Source of the DNA: Ardenticatenaceae bacterium
GTDB taxonomy: Bacteria > Chloroflexota > Anaerolineae > Promineifilales > Promineifilaceae
Direction: 5' to 3'
Assembly (NCBI GenBank): GCA_020634395.1
Contig: JACKBU010000020.1
Coordinates: 1 to 64,000 of the forward strand
Length of the DNA: 64,000 bases
Below the pieces are notes generated by a model. That model ran no database searches. It was not told the DNA's origin and was given only the letters and a program-made list of their open reading frames with translations. Of the stretch, positions 26,495 to 35,733 are shown piece after piece; the stretch's first letter is position 1; each line of letters opens with the position of its first letter. The translations under genes were made by a program, and so were the position numbers.

Positions 26495-27014
26495 GCCGTC
26501 CATACCCGTACCCCCTTCACCCTTTCCAGATTAGTCCCTTGCCGCCGCGCCGTCTGGCTGAGCCAATAAAAGTAAGCCGCAAAAAAGAGCATCTCCAGCG
26601 GCATCAGCAAGTTGCTAAACCATTCCGGCGGCGTCACCTCCTCCCAAAAATTGACCCAGGAGGGCAGCGGCCACAAAATCGCCACGCCGTCGAACCAAAT
26701 AAGTAAATCCAGCAAAATGTGCATGAGGACGCCAATGCCCAAGCCGAAACCGAAGTTGCCGATAGACGGCCGTTTCACCACCATCCCCACCAGCCAAAAC
26801 ACGCTCATCAACGCCAGCACAAAAAACAAGCTGTGGGTAAACGTCCGGTGCAGCCCCTCGGTGGAACCTCCCGTCACCGTGGCCACGGCCACCGCCAGAT
26901 TATCCGCATCTGGCAGCAGACTCCCAACACGATGCCCGGCAGCAGCCACTTCCGCCCCGGCGTCCAGCGTCGCACCGCCACGCCAACCAATCCATGAATC
27001 CCTGCCTGTGCCAT
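26495..27014 (-). pseudogene. Frameshifted DUF457/YdjM-like membrane-bound metal-dependent hydrolase
   Basis: From an ATG at 27014 the frame reads MAQAGIHGLVGVAVRRWTPG and GIVLG, then needs a one-base shift near 26927 to continue as SLLPDADNLAVAVATVTGGS, HRTFTHSLFF and membrane helices. SLLPDxD and HRTFTHS are the metal-binding motifs of the YdjM/DUF457 family. The 3' end runs into the TVP38 remnant. It is a broken gene, unless the single shift is a sequencing error. Confidence 0.65.
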
Positions 27015-27336
27015 GACGTTTTCCTCCCATCCGCCCGTTCTCAAAAGATAATTGATTGATTCTGCCTGAAATCTACAAGATAATTTCACATAATCAGGCG
27101 CATCAGGCTGATTAAATCTGCGTCCTATCTCCGAACTGAGGGTAGATTAAGCTTACCGTTTGTGGACAGTAATTTCGCGGCAAAAACTACCAATTTTGGG
27201 AGGTTGCTTTTTGCCTCGCTACGCTGCCCATCCCCGACATGGTTTAATACGGCCGTCTGGCTAAATTCTCATCCGCATCCAGGCGCAGCGGGTTGATTGG
27301 TGCTTCACAAATTGGCCTACTTTTCTCTACCTGCCC
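27015..27336. other. Intergenic stretch, nothing recognised
   Basis: This 320-base stretch between the DUF457 remnant and the cyclase remnant contains one iterated palindrome (27248) and stop codons in all frames. It should have contained the cyclase promoter. No RNA structure or gene fragment could be identified. Confidence 0.4.
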
Positions 27337-28554
27337 ATGGACCGTAGACACGCCCTGTCCCGGGGAGAAGATTTGCCGGGGCAAACGACAGGCACGGCAC
27401 TGTTTGCCGATTTGTCGGGCTTTACCCAGTTAACGGCCGCTTTTGCCGAAGCGTTGGGCAAACAGCGCGGCGCCGAAGAGATGGTCCGGGTGGTGAAGCG
27501 GGTCTTCTCCGTTTTGATTGCTGAAGTGCACCGATATCGGGGCAGCGTCATCAACTTTAGCGGAGATGCGATTACCTGCTGGTTCAACGGCGGCGAGGAG
27601 ACAAAGAGGCGAGCGGTGGCCTGCGGTTTGGCCATGCAGACTGGCATGGCGGCGTTTGCCCATATTCTCACCCCGCTGGCAGTACCATTTCGCTGGGACT
27701 CAAGGTGACGGTGGCCAGCGGCTCGGTGCGGCGCTATCTGGTAGGGCGGCCAGAAGTGCAGCAAATTGAGGTGCTGGCCGGGCAGACGCTGGATGAGCTG
27801 GCGCGGCTGGAGAAGCTGGCAGTGCAGGGTGAGGTGTTGGTGTCGGCAACGGCCGTATTTCCCGACATGACAACGGCAGGTGAGCGAGACGGTGGGGGCG
27901 TGGTGGTGTGTGGGTTGGAAACGGCCGTGTCGCCCGACCCCTGGCCTGAGTTACCCCCGCTGCCCATGGCCCAGACACGGCGCTGGCTGTTGGAGCCAAC
28001 CTTCTACGCCCTTCAGGCCGGTGGCAGCCAGTTCATGGCCGAATTGCGCCCCGCCAATGCCCTGTTCCTGCAATTTTGGGGGGTGGATTATGACGGGGAT
28101 GCTCAGGCGGGGCAGAAGCTAGATCGATTTGTCGGCTGGGTGCAGGGGGTGGTGGCGCATTACGGCGGCTACATTTTGCAGCTCACCACGGGAGACAAGG
28201 GGAGCTACCTCTACGCCACGTTTGGCGCATTGAAAGCGTATGAGGATGATGCGCTGCGGGCGGTGCTGGCGGCGCTGGATTTGCACCAACTGCCGCAGGA
28301 GATGGCGTTTATTAGCCGTTTGCAAATTGGGGTGACGAATGGGGAGATGTATGTGGGCGCCTATGGCAGCGGGACGCGACGGACTTACGGCGCATTGGGC
28401 AACAAGACCAATATGGCGGCGCGGCTGATGGTGGCTGCGGACGCCGGCATTTTGTGCGATCAGGTAGTGTACGGGGCGACCAAGGAGCGGATCACATATG
28501 AGGTGCTGGCGCCAATTCAGGTGAAGGGGCGTGAAACTTTGGCACAGATGGGCT
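27337..28554 (+). pseudogene. Broken class III adenylate/guanylate cyclase with tandem catalytic domains
   Basis: The first domain starts near MDRRHALSRGEDLPG and contains TALFADLSGFTQLT and YRGSVINFSGDAITCWF. A one-base frameshift near 27675 moves coding to another frame (SLGLKVTVASGSVRRYL and onward). The second cyclase-like domain follows, with LQIGVTNGEMYVGAYGSG and TYGALGNKTNMAARLM. In intact relatives these tandem domains precede an AAA ATPase and TPR region of several hundred residues. Here the gene ends abruptly at an IS200/IS605-type end sequence at 28556. It is inactivated by a shift and a truncation. Confidence 0.75.
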
Positions 28555-28555
28555 C

Positions 28556-28595
28556 GACATACTCCCAGGTGCGTTCAGCCCTGAGTGTATGTCAA
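28556..28595 (+). repeat. IS200/IS605-type right-end hairpin
   Basis: GACATACTCCCAGG and CCTGAGTGTATGTC form an imperfect stem, ending in TATGTCAA. It is the same repeat as at 17852 and 35360. The right-end orientation points away from the tnpB fragment at 28726 instead of following it, so the pieces come from separate or rearranged insertions. It truncates the cyclase gene. Confidence 0.6.
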
Positions 28596-28725
28596 TGGCT
28601 CTAATTGGACTAAGTACAGGGATTAGCGGCACGTTCATTCTAAGGAGAAATGTTTGTACAGGGAGGGTTGAACCCACGCAGCCCAGATGCGGCCCTTAAA
28701 GCAACTTTCGCATAACCATTTAGAA

Positions 28726-28997
28726 CACCAACTTGACAACAACTATAACATGTTGGGATTCGAGGATTTGAACCTGGGCGGCATGAAGAAGCTGTGGGGC
28801 AGGAAGGTGAGCGATTTGGGGTTCGCCCAATTCACACTCATCGTGGAGCCTGTCGCCGCTATGAGAAGCAAGCGGGTGGTCAAGGTTGGCCGGTGGGAAC
28901 CAACCAGTCAGACCTGCTCCTGTTGTGGTCACCGACAGGCAATGGCGTTGAATGAGCGGGTTTTCACCTGTACGACATGCGGGCTCGAAATGGGGTG
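28726..28997 (+). pseudogene. tnpB C-terminal fragment (IS200/IS605 family)
   Basis: Translation gives NMLGFEDLNLGGMKKLWGRK, VSDLGFAQFTLIVEPVA and the zinc-ribbon region TCSCCGHRQ...FTCTTCGLEMG. This is the characteristic end of TnpB just before the RDxNAA motif, which has been lost. The N-terminal RNA-guided nuclease domain is also missing. The frame then runs antisense into the ABC permease, so only this fragment is meaningful. Confidence 0.75.
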
Positions 28998-29010
28998 TAC
29001 CTTTAACTTG

Positions 29011-31251
29011 TTACTCAGTTCCGGCTTTCAATGCCTCGCTCAAGGGTATCCGATTGACCTTTTTCCGACTGAGTATTTTAGCGGTCTGATAAGTGACCAT
29101 GACAATGACAAACCCCAGAAGCATATACCAGCTATTCAACCTGGTGGGGATGGTCATTTGCATACTCTCAGTCAAACTCTGCATGAATGCCGTTACCGAT
29201 ATCAGGAGCACAGGGATGCCGATCAGGTAACCAATGACCACAACAATCGTATTGCTGTCGAGAATCAGTTTATTCACCTCTTTCGGCCGATAACCCAGTA
29301 TCTTGAAAAGTGATATGGTATTCCTGTTTTCTTCAATGATTAGTCCGGTGACGAGGAAAATGATGATCAGACCCAAAATAAAGGACATGATGATCAGAGA
29401 ATAAACCATGATGCTAGATTGGCTGATCAGGTTTCTGATTCCTGCTGCGACAGCATCCATATCTTTTGTGCTGCTGAGGGCGCCTTCAGGGAATTGCATC
29501 TGCTCATCGCCCCAAATGCCAATGTAAGCATCCGCAGGCATATCCAACATCTGGTTCAAGTCTGCAAAAGGCATGAATATAAATTCTCCTGCCGCCGAAT
29601 CAGCGACCGCTTCAATGGTCAGCGTATATGCTTTTAAGTCCTCGTCATTGGTCACATGAAGTTCGTCACCTATGCCGACGTTCAGCTTGTCGGCCAATAT
29701 TTTTGTAATAATCACCCGATCCGGAATCAACTTATCGCCGGAGGTGTCTTTCAGTTGGATACGGGTGCTTTGGGGAAAGACGCCAATAATGGCAAAGTTG
29801 GCACTCGTGTCCTGGTCAGGGGTGACATAGACGCCATTAAATTGTTCAAACCCCTCCGGGGGTGAATCTGTTTGCAAGTCATTAAAAACGTACTCATATT
29901 TTAAGTTGTAAAGAGCGGCGATGCCTTCGTTGAGCATGTAGTTCAGCGAGCTTTGCATGGTCAGCCCATAAAGCAGCAATATCGTGGCGACGATAACGCC
30001 AAACAACAAGAAACCCGTACGTGACAGGCTTCTTACCTGCTCCCGAATCTGGAATTTGGTATTGAAGCTGAACCGATCCAATTTTAACGCCCGCTCGATG
30101 AAATTCGTTTTTTCCGAAACTCTGCTGCCCTTCATTAAATCTGCCGGGGACACGCGCAGCAGTCTGATGATCACGACATAGGAAACCAGACTCAGAACTA
30201 TCACCGGGAGCAATAGGCCGATAGCCAGGAAGGCATAATTGGTTTGATAGGCATCCACGGGCATGGGGAATACGGAGAGCATGAAGTTGAGCATGGGGCT
30301 AACCATCGCCAGCCCAAGCAGGACACCCAGGAATCCGCCTGTGCCAGCGACGATCAGGGGGAACAACAAATAATGACGCAGCAGTTCTGATTGACGGTAA
30401 CCTAATGCGTAAAGTGTGCCAATAACGGCCGTTTCCCGCTGAATCATTCTTTTTAGCAAAATGCTGAGGAGAATAACCGAAAGAATGAGTAGCATACCCG
30501 GAACGACTTTGCTCATCGTTGACAACGTTGTAATTTCCAGGCTTACAAAGGTGACCATGCTCTTGTTCGTCGTGCTTTCCCAATCAGTAATCTCTATCCC
30601 TTCTGCAAGCAATTGGCTTCTGAAAGAAAGTTCCTGCTCATGAATATCGGTGCGGTCTGCAAAACGAACCGCGTAAAAATCGGATGTTCCCGGCATAGCT
30701 GCCATATTGGACTGGCTTAAAACCGCAATGCCAAACTTGGAGGGGTCGTTGATCATTTCCTCTGTGGAGCGAATGACGTAAATATAATTGGGCAGCACGA
30801 CTGTTCCAGCAACGGAGAATTCTTTCCCTCCTATGTCAACAGAATCACCAATTTTCAGATCGTTGGTACTGGCAAATAAAGGGTCAATCAGGATGCTGTC
30901 TTCATCCAGATCATCTCCCTCTAAAACGGCGTGACGATTAAGCGTCTCGTTGGCAGCAAAGATACGCAGTGTCTGACCAGACGGTAGTTCAACGTCGGCA
31001 ACGCTGCTTTTTTCGATGCTGGCGTTGGTCTGTTCTTCAAGGCTGCTGATATTTAGATCGGAACTGACGGAGAATTCTGCATCTCCCAGCATGTGATCCG
31101 CGGATAATGCATTGAAGATGAGTTCCAGATTGTTGGCAACCATTGTCATGCCAACCAGGAGCATACTGCTAATGAGTACCATGAAAAAAGCACCCAGGTA
31201 TGGGGCTTTGTTTTCTCGCATGGTGCGGAAGGTTTTTCGTAGCAGGGTCAT
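29011..31251 (-). CDS. ABC transporter permease, FtsX/MacB type
   Basis: 747 residues from the ATG at 31251, which overlaps the TGA of the ATPase gene by one base (TGATG), so translation is coupled. One N-terminal helix is followed by a ~200-residue extracytoplasmic domain. Three helices come next (LLILSVILLSILL and after), then a second block of similar design with helix, periplasmic domain and three helices. This is the duplicated FtsX layout. Such permeases export peptides, antibiotics or lipoproteins, or transmit mechanical signals. It forms an operon with the ATPase and a TetR regulator. A tnpB relic lies directly behind its stop. Confidence 0.88.
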   Translation of the reverse strand: MTLLRKTFRTMRENKAPYLGAFFMVLISSMLLVGMTMVANNLELIFNALSADHMLGDAEFSVSSDLNISSLEEQTNASIEKSSVADVELPSGQTLRIFAANETLNRHAVLEGDDLDEDSILIDPLFASTNDLKIGDSVDIGGKEFSVAGTVVLPNYIYVIRSTEEMINDPSKFGIAVLSQSNMAAMPGTSDFYAVRFADRTDIHEQELSFRSQLLAEGIEITDWESTTNKSMVTFVSLEITTLSTMSKVVPGMLLILSVILLSILLKRMIQRETAVIGTLYALGYRQSELLRHYLLFPLIVAGTGGFLGVLLGLAMVSPMLNFMLSVFPMPVDAYQTNYAFLAIGLLLPVIVLSLVSYVVIIRLLRVSPADLMKGSRVSEKTNFIERALKLDRFSFNTKFQIREQVRSLSRTGFLLFGVIVATILLLYGLTMQSSLNYMLNEGIAALYNLKYEYVFNDLQTDSPPEGFEQFNGVYVTPDQDTSANFAIIGVFPQSTRIQLKDTSGDKLIPDRVIITKILADKLNVGIGDELHVTNDEDLKAYTLTIEAVADSAAGEFIFMPFADLNQMLDMPADAYIGIWGDEQMQFPEGALSSTKDMDAVAAGIRNLISQSSIMVYSLIIMSFILGLIIIFLVTGLIIEENRNTISLFKILGYRPKEVNKLILDSNTIVVVIGYLIGIPVLLISVTAFMQSLTESMQMTIPTRLNSWYMLLGFVIVMVTYQTAKILSRKKVNRIPLSEALKAGTE

Positions 31252-32003
31252 CACCACTCAATCCTTTCCGCAGAAACGGCCGTTTCATTCACCCATCCCT
31301 CTTCAATCTCGCCACTGCGCAGTTTGAACACCCTATTAGCCATCTCAGCAATCGCTGTGTTGTGGGTGACCATCAAAATCGTCGTACCATAGGTAGTATT
31401 AACCTGCTGTAAAAGGTGCAGAATGCTGCGCGAAGTTTCGTAATCAAGGGCCCCGGTTGGCTCATCACATAGCAGAAGTTTGGGATTTTTAACCACGGCT
31501 CTGGCAATAGAGATACGCTGTTGTTCCCCACCGCTCAACTCTCTGGGAAAGCGATCTTTTTTATCCTTCATTTCCACCGCTTCCAGAACTTCATCCATAT
31601 TTATGGGGGATTTGCTGATGTTGGCGACGACTTCAATATTTTCGCTTGCTGTCAGGTTGGGAACGAGGTTGTAAAACTGGAAGACAAAACCGATGTACGC
31701 ACGCCTATAATCAGTTAACTCCTTGTCACCTAAATTGTTGACCTCAAGCCCATCTACAATGACTGTACCGCTGTCCCCTTGGTCAACGCCACCGATAATG
31801 TTCATCAGCGTCGTTTTCCCTGAACCGGATGGTCCCAGGATGACACCCATTTCCCCTCTACCGATCTTCATGTCAATTCCCCGCAAAACCTCTGTGATAA
31901 CTTCCCCTGTCGTGTAACTTTTCTTCAGGTTGGAAACATCAATAATCGTGTCGAGCGGAGTTACTTCATCGTTTTCCAGAAAAATTGCTGGTTGTTGTGT
32001 CAT
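31251..32003 (-). CDS. ABC transporter ATPase, MacB/LolD type
   Basis: 250 residues. Walker A GPSGSGKT is at 57-64, the signature LSGGEQQR at 156-163, and Walker [12 protein letters not shown] at 176-186. The Q-loop phrase [13 protein letters not shown] and DEPTGALD are typical of the MacB/LolD subfamily that pairs with FtsX-type permeases, as here. A 17-residue N-terminal extension precedes the ABC domain. It lies 25 bases after the TetR gene. It energises the permease encoded by the overlapping downstream gene. Confidence 0.93.
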   Translation of the reverse strand: MTQQPAIFLENDEVTPLDTIIDVSNLKKSYTTGEVITEVLRGIDMKIGRGEMGVILGPSGSGKTTLMNIIGGVDQGDSGTVIVDGLEVNNLGDKELTDYRRAYIGFVFQFYNLVPNLTASENIEVVANISKSPINMDEVLEAVEMKDKKDRFPRELSGGEQQRISIARAVVKNPKLLLCDEPTGALDYETSRSILHLLQQVNTTYGTTILMVTHNTAIAEMANRVFKLRSGEIEEGWVNETAVSAERIEW

Positions 32004-32028
32004 TTGACATCTCCTTTATAGGAAAACA

Positions 32029-32742
32029 TTACACATCGTCTTTTGCGGCTTTTACCCACATTTCTACCGTTTCCACGTCATTACTCCTGCGCAGGGAGTC
32101 GGTAGGGGCACCTAAAAACCGTTCTATCGCGTTCATATATGCATCATAAACAGCGATAATCTTCTCGATAACTTGTTGCTCGCTCAGGCTTTGATCCCCT
32201 GAGAACAACAATTGGGCATGGATGTTTCCCATCCCCTGAAACAGCGACAAAATCACTTCCCCTGACTGGTCTGGATAAGGTGTGGAGAAGACGCCCTCCT
32301 GAACACCTTGATGAACGATCTCCGCCAGTAGTGGGGCGCGTTGTCTGGTAATGGCCTCATCCACTTTTTGGCGAACAATTGCGTTGGCATCTGTGTACCA
32401 TACCCGGCTCAGCTTGACGATGTCTGCTCTATTTTCCATGCGGAGATTATCGAGCGTGTCAAAAAAGCCTTGCAGTTTTTCAATGGCAGTCAGCTCCGGG
32501 TTATTCAATATTGGCAAAAGCGATATCTCCGTCCCTTCTTTGATGCGGGCGATGAAGGCATCTAGCAGCGCGGGTTTGGAGTCAAAGTAATGATAGAATG
32601 CACCGCTGGATATCTCCAACTCGCGTAGAATGTCCTTGATGGACGTGTTTTCGTAGCCCTGTGTGAACATGAATTGCTGCATCACATCCAGGATTTCGTT
32701 CCGTTTTGCCGCATAAGCTTCTGCATCAACAGTACGTGCCAT
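32029..32742 (-). CDS. TetR/AcrR-family transcriptional repressor
   Basis: 237 residues with the N-terminal TetR helix-turn-helix: ILDVMQQFMFTQGYENTSIK, DILRELEISSGAFYHYFDSK and PALLDAF. The C-terminal half is an all-helical ligand-binding domain without recognisable signature. It is the first gene of a three-gene unit with the MacB-like ATPase and permease. It probably represses this unit and responds to a compound the pump exports. A ribosome site (AGGAAGGACAA) precedes the ATG. It diverges from a MarR gene at 33005. Confidence 0.9.
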   Translation of the reverse strand: MARTVDAEAYAAKRNEILDVMQQFMFTQGYENTSIKDILRELEISSGAFYHYFDSKPALLDAFIARIKEGTEISLLPILNNPELTAIEKLQGFFDTLDNLRMENRADIVKLSRVWYTDANAIVRQKVDEAITRQRAPLLAEIVHQGVQEGVFSTPYPDQSGEVILSLFQGMGNIHAQLLFSGDQSLSEQQVIEKIIAVYDAYMNAIERFLGAPTDSLRRSNDVETVEMWVKAAKDDV

Positions 32743-32784
32743 TTGTCCTTCCTAATTAATAGACAGAGTCTCGGTTTATTATTA

Positions 32785-32812
32785 ATTATACAGATTTTCC
32801 ATTGGGGGGCAA
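32785..32812 (-). promoter_or_regulatory. Probable promoter of the tetR-ABC unit
   Basis: On the minus strand TTGCCC (32812-32807) is followed after 16 bases by a perfect TATAAT (32790-32785), about 43 bases before the TetR start. The palindrome AGACAGAGTCT (32761-32771) just downstream of the -10 box is a candidate TetR operator. Both are pattern-based calls. Confidence 0.5.
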
Positions 32813-32942
32813 GGATGGGTTTGCAGAAAGAGGGTTAGGTACGGTTGGCAGAATTGGCGGAGAGGGTGGGGCGGGAACGGCCGTCTGGCTAACGGCCGTC
32901 ATTGGTAGTCAAAAACCGCCATGTAAACGTATTGAAAAAAGG

Positions 32943-32971
32943 TTGACAAAAAACATATCACGAAATACTAT
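32943..32971 (+). promoter_or_regulatory. Sigma70-type promoter of the marR gene
   Basis: TTGACA at 32943-32948 and TACTAT at 32966-32971 are separated by exactly 17 bases, 34 bases before the MarR start. The same TTGACA-N17-TACTAT arrangement occurs at the arsR promoter (49652-49680). TTAGTTAG just after the -10 box may be part of a repressor site. Confidence 0.7.
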
Positions 32972-33004
32972 TAGTTAGACGGCTGAGTTAATTCGGTGGT
33001 TTTT

Positions 33005-33439
33005 ATGAATACGAGTCCCAAACATATCTCTGAGACCATTGGCTATAGGATTGCGCGAGTTTGTATGGCACATCATTATCGTGCAAGTAAATTCATGTCA
33101 GATGCTGGATTATATCTGGGTCAGGAGATGGTGCTTCAACATTTGTGGCAAGAGGACAAACTCGCCCAAACCGAGTTGGCAAACAGGATTGGTGTACAGA
33201 TACAAACGATCCATAAAATGATCCGTCGCATGGAAAAGGCAGGCCTGGTAACCAAACAGGCAGATGAACACGATGGACGCGTGTCTCGCATTCATCTCAC
33301 CCCAAAAGGTCGTGAATTGCAAACTGTGGTTGAAGACGCATGGAACCAACTTGAACAACAAACGCTCGCTGATTTTACTGTGGAAGAGCAATACATACTC
33401 AGACGCTTACTATTGAAGTTAGAACAGAATCTTAATTAG
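33005..33439 (+). CDS. MarR-family transcriptional regulator
   Basis: 144 residues from the ATG at 33005; a GTG nine bases earlier is possible. The winged helix is clear: LAQTELANRIGVQIQTIHKM, IRRMEKAGLVTKQAD, EHDGRVSRIHLTPKG and a C-terminal dimerisation helix. MarR proteins repress nearby genes and release on binding small aromatic compounds. Its own promoter lies just upstream. The reductase and dehydrogenase genes that follow at 33826-36579 are plausible targets; this is inferred from position only. Confidence 0.9.
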   Translation: MNTSPKHISETIGYRIARVCMAHHYRASKFMSDAGLYLGQEMVLQHLWQEDKLAQTELANRIGVQIQTIHKMIRRMEKAGLVTKQADEHDGRVSRIHLTPKGRELQTVVEDAWNQLEQQTLADFTVEEQYILRRLLLKLEQNLN

Positions 33440-33509
33440 TGTAAATGTACTCTATTTTTTTTTGGCAGAATACTCAGCCGTCTTATAATTTTAGTCAAAA
33501 CATGGAGAA

Positions 33510-33754
33510 CATAATGAAACGGTCACAGAATTCGATGCACCACAATCGATGCTATGGGTTGGCGGCTTACCCTTCGGCCTGTTCAACGGCGTCCGTTACT
33601 TCTTCGTGCATCCAAATGGCACCGGCTCAAAATTTACAACCGGCGAGGATTTCAGAGGCCCTTTGCTGAAACTGATGAATGGGATGGTTCCCGATTTGCA
33701 AGCATCGTTCGAGAAGCTCGCGGCAAATCTCAAAGCCGAGGTCGAGCGAAGTTA
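33510..33754 (+). pseudogene. C-terminal fragment of an SRPBCC (START-like) protein
   Basis: The frame reads VTEFDAPQSMLWVGGLPFG, LFNGVRYFFVHPNGTG, then FRGPLLKLMNGMVPDLQASF and EKLAANLKAEVERS before TAA. This matches the second half of SRPBCC ligand-binding domains, including the long final helix. The first ~70 residues are missing. An ATG and ribosome site belong to other frames, so the piece is not expected to be translated. Confidence 0.55.
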
Positions 33755-33825
33755 ATTCAAGCGGATAAACATGGCAAATGACCGGTACACACCGCGTTAT
33801 GCACGTCCAAAAATAAGGAGAAACA

Positions 33826-34233
33826 ATGAGCGACTGGAATAAGAAAATAATCGAAGAGTTTCGGGCCAATGAAGGCAGAGTGGGTGGGAATTTTGCGAAT
33901 ATGACGCTGCTTTTACTGCATACAACAGGTGCCAAAAGTGGGCGGCCACGGTTGAACCCAGTCGCTTATACAAAGGATAAGGACCGATTGGTCATCATTG
34001 CGTCGAAAGGTGGCGCAGAATCACATCCGGACTGGTATTACAATGTCCTTGCCAATCCGAATGTGACCGTTGAAGTTGGGTCAGAAAAGTACGAGGCAAT
34101 CGCAACCGTTGAGGAAGAACCAGAACGAACCCGTCTTTATGACCAGATGGCCGCCCAATATCCCGGTTTTGAAGCATATCGTCAAAAGACCTCGCGCGTT
34201 ATTCCGGTAATCACCCTGAAGCGCAAAGGTTAG
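33826..34233 (+). CDS. Deazaflavin (F420)-dependent nitroreductase-family protein
   Basis: 135 residues with a strong ribosome site (AAAATAAGGAGAAACA). The core LLLLHTTGAKSGRPRLNPVA, IASKGGAESHPDWYYNVLAN and PNVTVEVGSEKYEA is the split-barrel deazaflavin-dependent nitroreductase (Ddn/FDOR) pattern. The conserved Lys-Ser-Gly-Arg segment and Gly-Gly loop contact F420. Members reduce quinones or unsaturated compounds with F420H2. If the cofactor assignment is right, the host makes F420. It is probably co-regulated with the neighbouring marR and dehydrogenase genes. Confidence 0.85.
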   Translation: MSDWNKKIIEEFRANEGRVGGNFANMTLLLLHTTGAKSGRPRLNPVAYTKDKDRLVIIASKGGAESHPDWYYNVLANPNVTVEVGSEKYEAIATVEEEPERTRLYDQMAAQYPGFEAYRQKTSRVIPVITLKRKG

Positions 34234-34367
34234 CTGCATTACCAAGTTTACAGCCAATATGTTGGCGAAGAAGGCTTACCAAACAGATAGCAAACCCGAC
34301 CAGACTAAATTGCAGGTAAGGGACATACTGCGAATTCAATTCTGTGAACAAAAAAAGGAATAATCCC

Positions 34368-35363
34368 GTGCAAAAATCATCTCCAATGATGAGAGCTGTC
34401 GTCCTTGACGCACCAGGTCCAGTATCCAGCTTACAGATTCGAGAGGTGCCGATTCCTGAACCGCGCCCAGGCTGGGTGTTGTTGCGCTTGATGGCTTTTG
34501 GGCTGAACCGCTCGGAGTTACATACACGCCTGGGTCTGGCAGGACCGGATGTCACCTTTCCCCGCGTTTTGGGCATAGAAGCGACGGGGGTTATTGAAGC
34601 TGCTCCCGGCACAGACTTACCAATAGGAAGTAAGGCTGTGGCCATGATGGGTGGTATGGGGCGTGCGTTTGATGGTGGGTATGCTGAGTACACTTTAGTA
34701 CCAGAGTCAAGTATTGTGCGCGTCGAAACTGAACTGGACTGGGCGCGGCTCGGTGCGCTCCCCGAGGTATTGCAGACCGCGTACGGATCCATGACGGTTG
34801 GTATGGGGGTAAAAGAGGGTGACACAATCCTCATTCGTGGTGGGACATCCTCTGTGGGACTCGTGACGGCGTTGCTTGCCAAGCAGCGTGGTATGCGTGT
34901 GCTCGCTTCGACTCGCAAAGCTGATCGTGTCGAGGAGCTACTGGCTTTCGGGGTCGATGATGTATTGATCGATGATGGTGAAATCACGGCTAAGGTGCGA
35001 GAGCTTGTTCCCGAAGGTGTAGACGGTGCAATTGAATTGGTTGGTGCACCAACGCTCCGAGACACCCTTGCTTGTGCTCGGATCGGCGGAACGGTTTGCT
35101 TTACTGGTATGTTGTCCAACAAGTGGATCGTGGAGCAGTTCTACCCGATCGACTTCATTCCCACTGGTGTGCGGCTGACTGCATACGGGGGCGGAGCCTC
35201 GGGTCTGCCATCCACTGTCTTGTCTGACGTTGCCAACGCAATCCATCGGGGTGAAGTGTCACTGCCCATTGTGACCTATGAAATGGAACAGATCCAAGTC
35301 GCTCACGACGACATGGAGCACAACAAGGTCGTTGGCAAGCAGGTGGTATTGACGAGTCGTTGA
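34368..35363 (+). CDS. Zinc-independent MDR alcohol dehydrogenase / quinone oxidoreductase
   Basis: 331 residues from the GTG at 34368, which is placed behind AAAAAGGAATAA; a GTG at 34344 is in frame but lies before that site. A GroES-like domain (AVVLDAPGPVSSLQIREVPI and LLRLMAFGLNRSELHTRLG) is followed by a Rossmann domain with GDTILIRGGTSSVGLVTALL. Structural and catalytic zinc cysteines are absent, so it belongs to the NADPH quinone oxidoreductase/enoyl reductase branch. The TGA stop is inside an IS200/IS605-type end repeat (35360), so the original C-terminus may have been altered by that insertion. Confidence 0.85.
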   Translation: MQKSSPMMRAVVLDAPGPVSSLQIREVPIPEPRPGWVLLRLMAFGLNRSELHTRLGLAGPDVTFPRVLGIEATGVIEAAPGTDLPIGSKAVAMMGGMGRAFDGGYAEYTLVPESSIVRVETELDWARLGALPEVLQTAYGSMTVGMGVKEGDTILIRGGTSSVGLVTALLAKQRGMRVLASTRKADRVEELLAFGVDDVLIDDGEITAKVRELVPEGVDGAIELVGAPTLRDTLACARIGGTVCFTGMLSNKWIVEQFYPIDFIPTGVRLTAYGGGASGLPSTVLSDVANAIHRGEVSLPIVTYEMEQIQVAHDDMEHNKVVGKQVVLTSR

Positions 35364-35392
35364 CATACTCCCAGGGCTGAAAGCACCTGGGA
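35360..35392. repeat. IS200/IS605-type end hairpin supplying a gene's stop codon
   Basis: TTGACATACTCCCAGG, then GCTGAAAGCA and CCTGG form the same hairpin family as at 17852 and 28556. The tnpB remnant on the minus strand (35402-35595) ends just beside it, which is the normal tnpB-to-right-end order. The TGA inside TTGACA terminates the MDR gene. Confidence 0.7.
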
Positions 35393-35401
35393 TTCTTGGC
35401 T

Positions 35402-35595
35402 TCAAACAAGGGACGCGGTCGCCTGTGACCGACTTACTGCCTCTAAGCGCGGAGTCGATGCCCCAACTCCTAACAGTGGGATTGCTTCGCGGCTGATTTT
35501 CCTGGCGGCATTGTGGTCGCGTCCCTTCCACACAGCTTCTGCATGCCGCCCAGGCTCAGGTCTTTAAACCCCAGCACGTCATATCCGTAACGCAG
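35402..35595 (-). pseudogene. tnpB remnant with internal deletion
   Basis: The minus strand encodes LRYGYDVLGFKDLSLGGMQK and, in a shifted frame, WKGRDHNAARKISREAIPLL then SRSQATASLV before a TGA at 35402-35404. The first part is the TnpB helix before the zinc ribbon and the second is the RDxNAA active-site end. The zinc ribbon between them has been deleted. With the hairpin at 35360 this forms the 3' end of one IS200/IS605 element. Confidence 0.75.
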
Positions 35596-35733
35596 CTTAA
35601 TATATTATGAACGGCAATCTCTTGCTCGCGTCTTACTGTTGCCCTAATAAGTCTTTATCAATATAAGTAAATTTACACGATCTTTGAGAATTACTGTTAA
35701 GGCAAGATCGGGAAGGTAAGGATAAAGGTATCT

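Noticed and set aside
26874..27089. Separate small gene starting MKLSCRFQAESINYLL
   Set aside because: Its internal MAQAGIH segment is the true N-terminus of the frameshifted DUF457 gene; the longer start has no support.
28997..29313. Extension of the tnpB fragment frame beyond the zinc ribbon
   Set aside because: It runs antisense into the ABC permease and shows no TnpB motif after CTTCGLEMG.
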